From the NCBI RefSeq assembly GCF_019649055.1, contig NW_026570249.1:1116001-1180000 (forward strand): DNA of 64,000 nt. Direction: 5' to 3'. The notes beneath the pieces were generated by a model. It was given only the letters and a program-made list of their open reading frames with translations, was not told where the DNA came from and ran no database searches. The translations under genes and the position numbers were made by a program. Source of the stretch: Paramacrobiotus metropolitanus. Lineage: Eukaryota > Tardigrada > Eutardigrada > Parachela > Macrobiotidae. Below are positions 42,301 through 54,526 of this stretch, one piece after another. Numbering within the stretch: position 1 is the stretch's first letter; each line of letters starts with the position of its first letter.

Positions 42301-42966
42301 ATGTTTTAATTTTTAGCATCACTGGGGTCAAAACTTACCACCACCAGCATTGCAAAAATCCAGGAGGCTCACTCGGCGTTACTGGCACTTTCCAACCTAT
42401 CTGTAACACAAAAAAATTCATTAAGCTAAATGAAGTTTGGTACATCAATGCGTAAATCGGCACCATTACTAACCTATCAAGTAAATACAATTCTACAACT
42501 ACAACTCCAGCACAAGTCAGGAGGCGAATTATCTGCCAGACTTTTTTACAAAATTTTCACTTTAGTGGTATGTATCGTTTCGCAATAAATTTTCGAAGTG
42601 AAGACTATATTAAACAAGACGTATTCTTTTAACATTTAAGGCAGGCGGTTTTGATTATTTTCTAATTTTTCTGCAGCAAAACTTCGCAGTTTTATTTGCG
42701 CAAACAAACACTCCAGGTAACCACAAAAACAGCAAATGAAAAATCTCGTGTCATTTTTCATCATTACTCACCTCTTTGAGGAAAGTCTCGGCGGCATTGC
42801 CGGCTCCCTGATGGTAGAGATATTCATAAACATAAATGACTAGTCTACAAAAGACCGCTAATTAGCCAGCATCGTTTACACGCATTAACACCCGGTCCGC
42901 ATCGTACTTATCGCGTGCTTGCTGATCGGACGGAGCCTGTCCTCCTGCCTTGCCCCGGGCGAACAT
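39348..42966 (-). CDS. SSDP: SSDP/SSBP family transcriptional cofactor (LUFS/LisH domain), complete
   Basis: Thirteen exons: 42966-42882, 42839-42772, 42400-42339, 42036-41952, 41885-41796, 41645-41547, 41455-41380, 41207-41116, 41060-40843, 40778-40673, 40450-40414, 40339-40199, 39511-39348. GT-AG ends and phases agree and the sum is 441 codons (440 residues; vertebrate SSBP2-4 are about 360-390). The N-terminal LUFS/LisH domain (about 20-100) contains [41 protein letters not shown] and [18 protein letters not shown]. Then comes GAVPPGFFP and a long Gly/Pro/Met-rich region ([29 protein letters not shown]), as in SSBPs. Known: SSDP binds and stabilises LDB1/Chip, forming nuclear LIM-homeodomain enhancer complexes. 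The segment YDADRVLM between ARDK and LIYVYEYL is an unusual insertion that depends on a 42-nt first intron, the weakest splice call. The tail [20 protein letters not shown] is not part of the usual SSBP end. Confidence 0.93.
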
Positions 42967-45212
42967 TTTCTGCAATGCCGAAATTAATGGTTAAATGCTT
43001 AACACTAAAAACTGAACTTTTCACGAACTGTGCTGGCAAAAGTTTAGAATACTGCTGTCAAGTGACGAGCCACCAGTCACCAGAGCGTACCACGCAGAAG
43101 GGAAAACATATCAAATTATCTATGCACACGAAATATGAAAAACAAAAACAATAAAAAAGGTATAGCTTCACAACAACTATCTTGGAGCCCTCTTGTCCAA
43201 CTAAAAAAATAAATTTATTTATTTTTACAATCTACAAGTAATGAATGAAGGAAAATCTAAGAATAACATAAATTTCGGGGATGTTCATAAATCATACTTT
43301 GGTCGAAAGTCGAAACCCTTAAATTCAACATTCTATTAATTTGTTTTTCCAGCTTCCAACAGCATCAAGAAAAAGCTCGTACCTTCTGCGTATGACATGC
43401 AGACCGTAAAATCGCAAAGTCACGTAAAATCAAAAATGCAAGCAAAATTACAGATTTTATGTACTTTATGCCCACGAATTTCCAGACTTGCTTCTAATGT
43501 AATCTTACCTCCCGATTTTTACGACGCTAGGAAGTTATAAACGCAAAGAAAGATCCATTTCGTAACACTATGCCGCGTCAAACAGTAAAAGAACGAATCA
43601 TCTCTACCATTCAACGGAAACTTTATCCAAATTCAACAAATCGTAGCATTGCGGGAAGAACGGCTATGATGGATGATGAAACGCGGAGATCAGTGAGAAT
43701 ACGGCCAGAGAAGAACCCATGAAGAAGATTCCAGCGACGCTCAGAAGATTAATCATAAACCCGTAAGGTTCAATGCATAACGGCCTGATGACTTCTCATG
43801 CAGCAGAATCCGAATAATTAGGAAATACACCGAACGCATTCTAAATCAACGCAAATATGGTTAATAATAGAAGTGCAACATTAGCAACAAAACGTTTGCT
43901 ACAAAAACAAAGCAAGTTAAATTCTAAAATGAAAAATCGTTAGAGTGTAAACTGTGAAGTGTAAACAGTACACAGACACACACACGCGCAACACCAGTGC
44001 GCGGAAAAAATTTATTTCAAGTCAGAGTTTTGAAAAGTCCAAACTGCAGCGCGGTGGTGTGTTGGGAATGCAGCAGCTTTGGTGTATAGGGCACGGCACG
44101 TCAGCTAAAGGTAGCAGAGAGAGTTCGCATAGAGGGCGCTGTACTCCGTAGTAAAACGGGAACGGGAAGCGATCGATTAGATCATCATGTGAAGTTCAGA
44201 CGATCACCTTCGACGCTGCGGCTACTGCTTTGTTAACCGGAAGTGGAGCAAGCTGAAGCAACCACTGCTCCAGTAGCTGAAACAGCTTTTGTGGACCAGC
44301 GGTCTTACGAAAACAAACGAAATAAACTACCGCATTCAGGAGTTGTAAGTAACAACTAATTATTGCTCTTAATCTGACCAGATATTTGCACTGCAGCTTG
44401 TGTACTTGCACTGACTTGTGAATTACTCGTATTGATAACCTACGTATTAAAATCGATACGTATCGGTTTAAAATTTTAAAAATAATATATCCACCACAAA
44501 AAATGTTTCGATATCAATTTTGGGCTTACCGAGGACTGCAAAAGCCTGTAAATTACATGTCTTCGGCATACTCGATCCGATCGTACTCGTACCTACTCGT
44601 ATAAAGAATTTTGGCACATTTCGGTGAAGTATAGTATGAGTACTGCCGCAACGCAGTGAGAAAATTAACAACTTAAAATGTTTGCCCTTGACGCACTAGG
44701 GTATTATACGAAGAGTGTTATTCATTAGTAAAATTAAAAATAAATTTGTTTTTACTTTTAATTTAAACGATAACAGAGTTGAGCGCTGAGTTCCTGGAGT
44801 TGTGTTTCCAAATTACGTGACACAGATTCGAAAATAAGCTGTATAAGTTAAGTTCGAGAATTTTGTTGACGACATAATTGTGTACGTCGACATTTCAGAG
44901 TACAGGTCACAGAAAACTGTCGTTTCAAGGGCGCAGAAAAATACAATTGCAATTACTGTTACAGTATTATAGGATGCATATACAGTACTGCATTTAAAGC
45001 GGTCGCAGTACTGACAAACACGACTGCAAAGTTGAAAGTTGAAAGGGTTTTCAATCGAACGCAGCATGATCACAGTAAATGGCAGCCGCATTCACAAGAC
45101 CGTGTAGTATTAAACAATGTTAATTAACTTTTTTAAAATGCGTAAATATTTCTTGTTTATTTTATAACATCATTAATTCTACCCGCGGTTCTAAATTAAT
45201 TACAAATTACAA
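42967..45212. other. SSDP 5' flank and intergenic sequence
   Basis: An acceptor (GGCATTGCAG, just before AAAATG at 42966) implies at least one non-coding 5' exon of SSDP upstream, not located. At 44196-44411 (minus) a frame reads ISCYLQLLNAVVYFVCFRK and ends at a stop. It resembles the seventh helix and tail of a rhodopsin-like GPCR, but no other helix is found nearby, so it is at most a gene fragment. Otherwise nothing is supported. Confidence 0.35.
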
Positions 45213-47277
45213 ATGATCCGGACACCTAGCGTATCCGCTGCAGCCGTTATAATTTGGTATGGACTTTCTGGATTAGCGAAATGCAGCCGGGATTTCGATG
45301 ATCAGTTGGTGGAGGAATGCATCCTGCCGCCGTACAGATATAGTACTTGTATATTCGCAATCAGTACTATAGCCGGGAAAACGGTCTGAATACGCTGACC
45401 GTTGAGGCGGCATCGTCTTTAGAGCGGAAAACGGTTGTGTCCATTGTCAGCGCCATCGTTGATATATCTATATACGTCGGCTATGGAAGACACAACCACC
45501 AGCGAAGTCTGCTTGAAAATGAACTGCAATCGACCCAGCAAAGTCACACGAAAATGCCAGATACTGGCGGAAAATGGACAAACAGTTTACGACAGCGATA
45601 TGTATCGCCTTCTTATAAAAGACACGTAAGTCATAAGATACAAGATATGATTCCAGATTTCTAATCAATTTCAAAAACGCCTTCATCCCGTTATGCACAG
45701 TAAAATTAATAGCAAATACTTTTACGAACTCTGTGGTTTGTTCAGTTTCTATCATACAATAAATACTTGTATATCTTATTCTTGCGCAGTACCAAAAATT
45801 GCTTTCCGGTGCCGTGAGCTGCCTATATCCGAACTATTAACGTCCTGGAATTTCGTCAGAGTGCTTTCAAGTGAGCCGCCTTTTCAAGCGCTATATCACG
45901 TGGTCATATAATTAAACAAAACTAAACTAATTGTATTTGTTAAGATTCGGTATGCGGCTGTAGAAATCTGCGTTAAACTAAAAGCGTTGATTACAGTTAC
46001 AGTGTGATAGTATCATAGTACTTAATTTGATCACATTTTCTACCTACGAAAAACTTGAGATTACTTTGCACAGCGGAATGCTATTCTGCCGGGATGGTCG
46101 AATCCTTACCGCTGCTATGTCAAACCTTACGCGACCGGCTCCTTCGTCATGCAGTGCCGTGGGCCGGTGACCCTGTTCTCTGTCAATCCCACACCGGTAT
46201 CGAGCATCGAAGGGGTGGAAATTTCAGTATCATTTAGAACAGTTTTCTGGCCATCACTGCAAACATCCGAAGAACAATCCGACTTCCTGTCCCGATCCAG
46301 GAAATCGATACTCTACCGAAAACAGATTTTACATCTCCTACGGTGCTTGTTCGGACTTTTCCTGGAGGAAGGAAGATCCTGGAATTGTACCCTTTCGTGA
46401 TTCCTGTATGTGACATTTGTCGATGTCGAACTGACAATTAATTACCAAGCACCAGACGAAAATACATGTATGATTAAGTAGTAAACTAATTGTATTTGTT
46501 AAGATTCGGTATGCGGCTGTAGAAATCTGTACAGAGATTCTTCTGTACAGAGTATATGAAGATAAATAACCAAATTCAGCAGACCTAATTTACACGAATG
46601 TACAATATTATACTATAGACTACAGTATTGCAGTTATAACAGCATATTTTATATTTTATTAGTTTTCAGCTAGTATGGTTGCTTATGTACCGCCATTAAT
46701 TCCATAAGGAGCTATAATTAGAGCGTTGGCTTAATTAAGAAAGAAACCACGAGCCCATTTCAGAACGGTCTTACAGCATCAACCTACAGAGTATGTTTCC
46801 TCTCCCCGTTTCTATGTTTTCGCACCTATGACTTTCACGTGTCTGGGTGACTGGTACGTCGGAAAGGACCATTATTTCGCTGCTGCCAATCTGGGCGAAA
46901 ACCGACCGGAAGAGAAATATCGTTGCTTCGTAAGGACACCGGAAGATAGTTTCTGTTATGAAAATGTGGATTAATATTATCGAGTGCAGTATGTTTTGCG
47001 CCGTAATTGCTTACCTGCATGTGCAGACACTAAGCAGCTACACATTGTGTGCATCGGTATTGCAAGATACGTAATGGTGTGAACTGCATTCTAGATCGAA
47101 AATCGCGATGATGACCAATACCTTGGCCAATCCTTGACCGCAACCTGCGCTAATTTGAAAACTCCTCGTCGATCACCGGTGATAATACGGTTAGAACGCG
47201 GTTTGTTACGCTTTAAATACGGTTATGAGACCTACGGCATTTATTCGATTGAAATGATCTCCAATTTGGAAAGCTAA
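45213..47277 (+). pseudogene. Secreted cysteine-rich protein gene resembling the DUF7042-7044 group, apparently frameshifted
   Basis: Pieces in order: ATG 45213 with a signal-like start (MIRTPSVSAAAVIIWYGLSG) and EECILPPYRY; then YYSRENGLNTLTVEAASSLE in another frame; then TSEVCLKMNCNRPSKVTRKC up to a GTAAGT donor near 45630; then 46074-46220 (WSNPYRCYVKPYATGSFVMQ); then CPDPGNRYSTENRFYISYGA and C in a shifted frame; then 46777-46929 (TCLGDWYVGKDHYFAAANLG … EEKYRCF) spliced in phase 0 to 47095-47277 (IENRDDDQYLGQSLTATCAN, stop). Known, from memory of the pattern: C-L-x-x-W-x-x-G…E-x-Y-R-C-F…A-x-C is shared by uncharacterised secreted arthropod and nematode proteins (Pfam DUF7042-7044). Several frame changes lack usable introns, so decay is likely; very short introns are an alternative. 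Confidence 0.5.
45923..46529 (+). repeat. 48-bp perfect direct repeat flanking an exon
   Basis: The 48 bases at 45923-45970, starting TAAACTAATTGTATTTGTTA, recur without change at 46482-46529. They bracket the exon region 46074-46440 of the cysteine-rich gene. Confidence 0.85.
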
Positions 47278-47362
47278 TTAGGAGAAATTGGAATAACTAA
47301 ATTTGTTTCAAAAATACTTTTTATTAGGCAGTGGAATCGAAATACCAAATTGTTGCAGTCAA

Positions 47363-47545
47363 GATGTTTTATCTTGCTTATGGTTCCATCATATTGGAAG
47401 TTGCAGTTAAGCCAGCGATAATTAATGCAACATGCTACCTACCGAAAAATTTCACGGGAAAATGGATAAACACTGCGACACACGTACTGTGCACGCTGCT
47501 GTGGATTCGAAGGTCAAATCACTTGTCTAATTGTACGATCGAAAT
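47363..47545 (+). pseudogene. Fragment of a second copy of the cysteine-rich gene (first exon)
   Basis: After TTGCAGTCAAG an ATG opens MFYLAYGSIILEVAV, a signal-like segment, then INATCYLPKNFTGKWINTA. One base out of frame comes DTRTVHAAVDSKVKSLV, which parallels LNTLTVEAASSLERKTVVS in the neighbouring copy. Nothing further of this copy is seen before the retroelement that starts about 47.6 kb, so it looks like a tandem paralogue reduced to its 5' part and cut off by the insertion. Confidence 0.4.
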
Positions 47546-47766
47546 AATTTTCGTGACTGAGATTTCGTTGGTACATACATTGTAGATTAAAATAAAGATT
47601 CAATTGACTACTTACTCGCCAACGAGACGCTCAAGAATACACTTGAGCATACACTTGCTATTTGGCCACACGTGCCATTGTTCTTTCTTCCTGCTATTAC
47701 GCAGCTTTGTCAGCCTTTATTGTCTAATAAAGACGCATCGTGAGCTCCTCGCCATAGTCTGTTACA

Positions 47767-47778
47767 TGGTAGCAGCAT
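47767..47778 (+). promoter_or_regulatory. Primer-binding site, initiator tRNA-Met type, after putative 5' LTR
   Basis: TGGTAGCAGCAT follows GTTACA directly. TGGTAGCAG is complementary to the 3' end of eukaryotic initiator tRNA-Met (…CTGCTACCA), the commonest LTR-retrotransposon primer. It implies that a 5' LTR ends with CA at 47766. An AATAAA at 47728 (TCTAATAAAGACG) fits a polyadenylation signal in the R region. Confidence 0.6.
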
Positions 47779-48202
47779 CTTTCTGGTTTTCTTTCCTACG
47801 GAATCCTTTGAGGAGACGGTGAAGGCATCTTTTCGGAGAACTCGGAGAACCTTTTCAGTCACTGTTAAGAGACTGCTGAAGCAGCCTCTTCCCTGACTGT
47901 CGATCACACCGATCGCATCGTCTTACAGCTGCGGTGAAACGGAGATCACTGAAGTGATTTCTGCCCAGCTGGTGAGCCACAGAATTTTCGTCTCTTCCAC
48001 ACTGAAGAGCACTCATCCTGCGACACGCACGGATTTTCTCTCTCCCAACTGACGGACCAGACTCGAACGAGAGTCAGCAGCGCGAACGGATTACTCCATT
48101 ATACGGGGACCATCGGTTTGAACACCGACCCGCAACTTTACTCGCGGATTTCCATCGAGAAACGACGGATTTCCGACCTCGGACGAAGTGCAACCGACCA
48201 GA

Positions 48203-48300
48203 ACCGACACCGACACCGACACCGGTAAAGTCGTGGTTAGTCGGTAAACCGGTAAAGTCGGTAAACCGACACCGGTAAAGTCGTGGTCGATTTTAGCCGT
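48203..48300 (+). repeat. Short tandem repeats in the element leader
   Basis: Repeated GACACC and GGTAAAGTCGTGGTTAGTCGG/GGTAAAGTCGG units, part of the CCGAC/GTCGG-rich leader. No coding potential. Confidence 0.6.
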
Positions 48301-48640
48301 AACTAGGTCGGCTTTTCACTTTCCAACCGTAGAAAGTGATTTCTAACTACTAAATTTTAATTTCTGACGGTGAAAAAGTAAATTTTACCGGAGAATCCGA
48401 ACTAAAATTTTACTTTTGGTCGAGAACCGACCTCCTAGGTCAACGAACCTGTCTAGACGAAGACTAACCGACAACAGGTCGGAAATTCTTCTTCTATTTC
48501 TAACGGCGGTTCGACCGCCAGAAAAATGCTTTAATTCATAAAAACTATTTCTAACGGATAAAAAATCAAAAATCCGACCAGATAAACTTTCTGGCCGACC
48601 TAAAAATAAATAATATTTTCGCGGAAAATAGCGCGAACTT

Positions 48641-48840
48641 CCTGTGACGTCATAACGACCGGAATTCAGTACTTTAAGGGCAGCCAATCAGCGTGCAGGG
48701 GAAAGTTCCCATAGGCTAACATAGGCGTGAATCATCATTTTTTTAACTTTTGCACGCGGCTCGCATTCTGTGGCGTAGGCACATAAGTGCAAGACCACTT
48801 AACCCTGTGACGTCATACTGGTTAGGACAATGGTATAAGA
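48641..48840 (+). promoter_or_regulatory. Candidate promoter: two CRE sites and a TATA motif upstream of gag
   Basis: CCTGTGACGTCATA occurs twice (CRE palindromes TGACGTCA at 48645-48652 and 48808-48815), with a CCAATCA motif near 48685 and GGTATAAGA at 48832 downstream. The gag ATG follows about 250 bp later. Known: TGACGTCA is the CREB/ATF site and a common retroelement enhancer. Use as an internal promoter is inference. Confidence 0.4.
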
Positions 48841-49091
48841 CGTACCATACTGTACTACTATTACGTACTGTACTGTACCATAGTACTGCATATTAGCCCT
48901 GTGTACTGAGTCACCAACAGACACAACAATAACAACAACATCTCTCCGGACGTTCCTGACACTTGGAAGTTCCTGAACCAAAAGACGTTTCTGAACTTAT
49001 CGAACATCTCCACAAAGGAGATAGTTCGATCTAACGCTTTTAAAGCAACAAGTCTTTAAGGCTCCATCAGAGCCGACCTTATTCGACAACA

Positions 49092-52000
49092 ATGTCGAAC
49101 CCTAAGGAGAACGACTACGCCAGAAAGTTAAACACGGACTATTCTCGGCGGGCGAACCTGACCACGTCGTACTCTCTGCGGCACTCCGGTCAGGAAAGAA
49201 GTCAGCCGTCTTCAACCGACTCGACCAAGTCGGCGGAAGCTAGGGAGAAGCGTAACGAGCGGATCCTCCTCGCTGACTCGAATCCAACATCGGATGACAG
49301 CTTCAAGGATGCCCGGGATAAGAAATTCCTGGAGACCCACGCTGACACAGCAGCCCTGTCCCACCCGACCGGGGGGAGGTGGAACAGCTGCAGACTGAGA
49401 CCCCATTGTCTCATGCCGACCAAGAGTCGAGCTTACACAAAGCTCAAAACTCGGTAACGGCTATACAAGCCACCGAATCCGGACGAAAATCACCCAACTC
49501 AAAGGGTGAGCAACCGAAGTCGACCTCGTCCAACATTGGCGAGGCTGCTAAGGAGTCGGACAACAGAGTCCGATGTCCGAAGTCGGTCAACGGCAACCGA
49601 CTACGGAAGTCGACCAACGGAAGGTCGACCAACACCAACAAAGGAAACCGAACAGCCAATAACAAAAACCGGCAAAGCCCAACTGACTACACAAGTCGGA
49701 AGAATCTCACCAACCTCGAAGGTCGGTCAACAGCGACCGACCATGGAGGTCGGTCAACAGCGGCCGACCACAGAGGCCGGTCAAAAGGAGGTCGGACATC
49801 CGAAGCCGACCAATCCTCAACAACCAACCGACAACAAGTCGGATATCGGAGTCCAGCCGACCAAACTTACGGTCAGAACGGAAGAATCCGATGTGCCGCC
49901 ACGAAGCGGCCCCCATCCAGCTGGATCACTGACCAACACACCGGCACCCAACGAACGGGTTACCTCACCGGTGAGTCGAGCTCTGCCAACAGAGGCTAAG
50001 TCGACTCGAGTCGCAGAGACGCAAACAAAGGGGAAGTCGACAACAAGTCGACTGGTCAACCGGACACCATTCCCCAAGTTTGCGGTCGGAGATTCGAACA
50101 GCGAAACATCACCGCCAACCGACGACGTCTTCGACCCAACGGGATCATTACCCAACAGCGGGGATGAATCTCTTCAGACGCCAGCCAAGTCCAACGAGGA
50201 CAGATACGACGCCGGCGTGCTGGAATATACCGCACGGAAGTGGACTTCGGCAACACCGCCGGAGAAGATCGAAGACGTTAACGTGCTCCGACAACGATGT
50301 CACCAGCTGATCACACAGATCGTGCTGGCCGATAAACTCGTGAACTCAGTGGAAGGTTCATGCGCACGGTCGGGAGAAACCCACCGACTCGAACGGAAGA
50401 AGTGGGAAGCCGACATGGCAGCCGCCAACAAAGGTATTGCCGACCAACAGCGCGAGATCGACAGACTAAGGACCTTCATAAAACGGGTTGAGGGACCTTG
50501 TCGATATGATACGGATGAAGTAACTATACTCAACGGCAAGTTGGATCGGTCAACACAGGCCGTCTCTGAACTGAAGAGACAACTTGCCGATGTGGAGAAG
50601 GAACTGGCCGATACACAAACGGCCTTGGTCGCCTCGGAACAAGCCGCTGGACAGTTCCATGAAATGCTGAACCGAGCTACCGAAGAAGCTGAGGTTTACC
50701 GCAACGAAGTGGACCGGTACACTGTCGAACTGCGGCAGGCCGACAACGAGATCGTCCAGCTCCGACAATTGGCCGACCGACTCCAAACGGAGTTTGGAAA
50801 TTCTGACGGCTAGGAGTCGGCAACACAGCCCGACTTACCTTGGTCGCCAGCAATCCTCACCGGAACGGAGAACTCTCATTGCCGACCTGCAAGACGCTGA
50901 CACACAGTTAGTCGACCAAGTCTACGGCTTGAAAGAGTATCTCAAACAGGAGGAGAAACTCCGAGCTCAGCTGGAATACAACATGGCCGAAGCTCACAAG
51001 GTGAACGAAGCGCAACGGAACCGCATCGTCTACCTTGAAGCCCGTGAGAACGAACTGTTCGATTACGGCACGGAAGCAGCCAGCAACATCACGGAAATGA
51101 TGCGGCAAATGGACGAGTTGGACACCGAGATTCGGTGCCTTTGGGAGGAGAAGAAACACCTGAAACAAACCAGGGCCGATCCCCCATCCTATAGGACGTC
51201 CATGGCACAGGACTACCATCCGTCGCAAACAATACGCGACATCCTGTGGGGCGATAATCCAGCCCAAGAATTGGGGAAGAAGGAAACGAAAACGTCCTAC
51301 TTCGTCGGAGTCGTCACAACCGACCCGTCCACCGGAGCGCCCCCACAGCCGAATCCGATACCGAGTCAGCCCGAGCCGGAGCGTAACACGTCAACAGCGA
51401 CGTCGTACGTTCCGACCTCGAACGTGCCGACTACAACAGTAGCAACGGCCGGTACGTATACGAGCACCTCGTTTTCGACGCGTACAACAACGCACGCGCC
51501 GATTCCCACCGCGTCCCACCCGGACAACAGCGACGGAGCGGAAGCGCCGAGGGGATTTCCCTTTAACCGCCCACAACGACGGTTATTGGGAGAACGGACA
51601 AACTCCCACCCGGAAATGGGCAACATGGATCGCCCGAACCAACGAGGGTTTGACTTTGAGCGATCAAGGACTCGGTCATATAACACGACCGACCAGAGCG
51701 GATACTACGACGAACAGGAGTCGACCCGCCATCCAACTGGCTACCCGGAACAGAACCGGGCGCCGCCACATCGACCAACGGAAAGTCGATTGCCGACGAG
51801 AGGAACACAACCCAACTTGTACGGCAGGGTGAATGAACAGCCCAGGTGATTTTATCCACCACTCCTAAGGACGGTCCCGGCACCACAAGTGGGACCCGAG
51901 GCGTACGGAGGCCACTCGGAACAACCGAGGCTACGACAGCCAACGTCACAGGCCCGGACGCCACCTCCACAACAGTATGGAGGTCGACCGGAACAGCCTC

Positions 52001-53703
52001 GTAACGCAAACCAGGCCGAGGCACCGCATCCGCAACAGAACGGACACGATGGCGAGTACGAACCGGCTCATCATCAGGCGGGATATCCGGATCAACAAGG
52101 TCGGACATTGTATGCCAACCCGGCACCCGCCCCGGTAGCGCAACCAGCCGCACCGGTGGCGCAACTGATTCCCGCGGGACAAGACCCCGCACACGTCGCC
52201 ATGGTACGAGCAATAGCCCACGGACGAAGGCAACCACTGCCGCCGTTCGACGGCGACCACACCAAACTTCATGGGTGGTTGAAACAAATCCGCAGCCTGC
52301 ATCGGCAAGCTCAACAATGGTACGAAACCGATCAGACTTTCATGGCCGACCTGGTGGCTAAACTCGAGGGTCTGGCGTAGGAGTGGCACATCCAAACAGC
52401 CGCCTAGGAACCACTCGGAGGATGGACAGTCAACTTATGGCTGACCAAATTCAAAGAGCGATTCGCGGATAAAAACAGGGAGGTGAACGCAATAGCACAC
52501 ATGAACAAACGGATATTCCGTTTCGGCAAAGAAACACCGGAACAGTATTACGACGCTATGATGTTCATTAAGTCCCAGCTCCGCACGATTACCGATTACA
52601 TGGTACTCTATCACCTCAAGGAGAACATCCATGAGCCCCAACTGCGGGCGGCCCTGGAAATCAGGATGGCGACGACACCAACCGAGCTCCGCGACTACAT
52701 ACGGAGCTTTCTCAACGGCAAAGAAATGTACGAGGTGAGGAAATCGCGCGACAGCGATCAAGTTCGAGTCCGAGTTGCAACACCCGCACCGGCTCTAACT
52801 CTGCCGTCACCGATACCGCAACAAACCGTGTACCAGCCGCATATGATGCCAGGATACCAAACTCCTCCGGCACAGTTCGGACAACCGAGCCGAGCGGCGA
52901 CACCACCGATGCAACAAGCACCCGTCCAGCAACCGACCTGGGCCGGAACGGTGGCGATGAACCTAAATCCGACCCCGGCACCTGGAACCGGAGCCCTCGT
53001 TAACAACTACGGAGGCGCAGGTTACAGTCCGGGCGGTAACCAAAACAACACGGGTTTTGGATACAACCAGAACTCTAACCAAGGATACTCCGCATATGGC
53101 CAAGTTCCAACACAGGGATACGGCGGCGGAGGCTTTGGCCGCGGAAAAGGACGTGGCTTCGGGAATCGAGGCCGAGGTAACTTCTCCAACCGCGGAGGAG
53201 GAGGAAACCAACAAGGTAACCGACCTCCCCAAGCACAACAGAGTGCTCGGCAGGCGTCGACGTACGTTGACAAGATGGAACAGTTGTTCCTCCAATGGAC
53301 GCTAGCGAACAGCTTCACTTGCCACTTCTGCAAGTTCGGCAACCATGACCAGGCACGCTGCGCGTTCGCAGGCACTCGGGTGCAGGACACCCCGAATCGC
53401 CGTTGGTACGAGGATTGGCATACGCGATACCTGACCGGAGGACCGGTAGGATCGGCCAACCAGAACTCGGCACAAATCGTGCCACCACCGCGCCAACGCC
53501 AACAAGGGCGAGACTCGGGCGGTGCTGGTAACGGAAACCAGCAGACCGGCTCAGGAAATGGGTCGGGTGGAAGCCGCAGAAATAGCGGCGGGAGCCAACA
53601 AGGGTCTCCGGAACAGCGGCAACAGTTACCGCCACATCAGCCCTTCGGCGTGCCACCGTCCAACAATGGACCGGCTCGGGACAACTCCCCGGGAAACGCC
53701 TAA
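49092..53703 (+). pseudogene. gag: Decayed Gag of the second gypsy element, with long coiled coil and CCHC knuckle
   Basis: ATG 49092 opens MSNPKENDYARKLNTDYSRR. The N-terminal third is low complexity with repeated ST(A/T)DHGGRS-like units, in shifting frames (49092-49457, 49379-49999, 49506-50813). A heptad-rich coiled coil spans about 50270-51180 across a frame change near 50800 (VSELKRQLADVEKELADTQT; LKEYLKQEEKLRAQLEYNMA). The capsid-type Gag domain is at 52220-52740 (LPPFDGDHTKLHGWLKQI … NKRIFRFGKETPEQYYDAMM), interrupted by TAG at 52378 and 52405. A glycine-rich RGG-like stretch (GGGFGRGKGRGFGNRGRGNF) precedes one CCHC knuckle, CHFCKFGNHDQARC, near 53320. Stops at 51847 (TGA) and the two TAGs are consistent with C-to-T changes of CGA and CAG. 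Not functional as it stands. Confidence 0.75.
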
Positions 53704-54526
53704 GGTCGATGAGCCCCGGTGACTCATTCGACCCCAACATCCCACCGAACCACCGGACAAGGATAACCCGATTTACCAATCTAACTTTGACCGGAACGAA
53801 CCGACCTTTACCCCGTCACAACAACGGATAATAACAGTCCTGAACGCATTAGGACTGGATGCCGACAGCACCGAAGAAGAATTTTTGATGGCACTTACGG
53901 CCCCTACACAGGAGGCAAGGACTGCTCGAAACATGGCAGCCCAACTCGGTATATTCGTCAACGACGACGGAATCGAGATTCGATTCGGAACGCAAGAAAT
54001 GCCCGACTTAACCGACCCAGTGTATCAACTTGGCACTGGAACGTCGAAGGTCGGAACGCATCGATTGCCCGGATCGGCCGACCCAGCGCCTTGACTTGGC
54101 ACTGGAACGTCGGAGGTCGGAACGCAGGAATTGCCCGACCCACGCGGAGCTAACATTGCGTCCGCGCCGTCAGCCACACAAAGTGACACTAAACGGACCG
54201 GCCACGGAAGTTGGACCGGATTGCCGGTGAGAAGAAACTCAACCGAGCAGCCCAGACGAGGCCCAAGACGCGGAGGACCGGGACGCCGATTCGCGCAGCG
54301 GGGCAACAGAAACTACCCCAATGTATCATCCGTATCCGGAACGGACAGATACGCTGCAACATTAGCAGCCATTGACCTTACCGAAGAACCGGGAGGATTC
54401 GAGGAATGGAAAACTGTCCCACTGGAAGCACAAGTTCCTGTCTACTCTCGGCCGGAGGAAACAGGCTTCTTCTAACCCCAGCCACGAACAGTAACTGGCT
54501 CTCGAACGTTCCAGAACATCAACTAC
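53704..54526 (+). other. Gag-protease spacer with 66-bp-spaced repeat
   Basis: Short frames only. ACTTGGCACTGGAACGTCG followed by AGGTCGGAACGCA is present at 54028 and again at 54094 with one difference. Likely decayed Gag-Pol linker. Confidence 0.5.

Noticed and set aside
44196-44411. Second GPCR gene
   Set aside because: Only one helix-like segment and tail; no other receptor parts or splice sites nearby.
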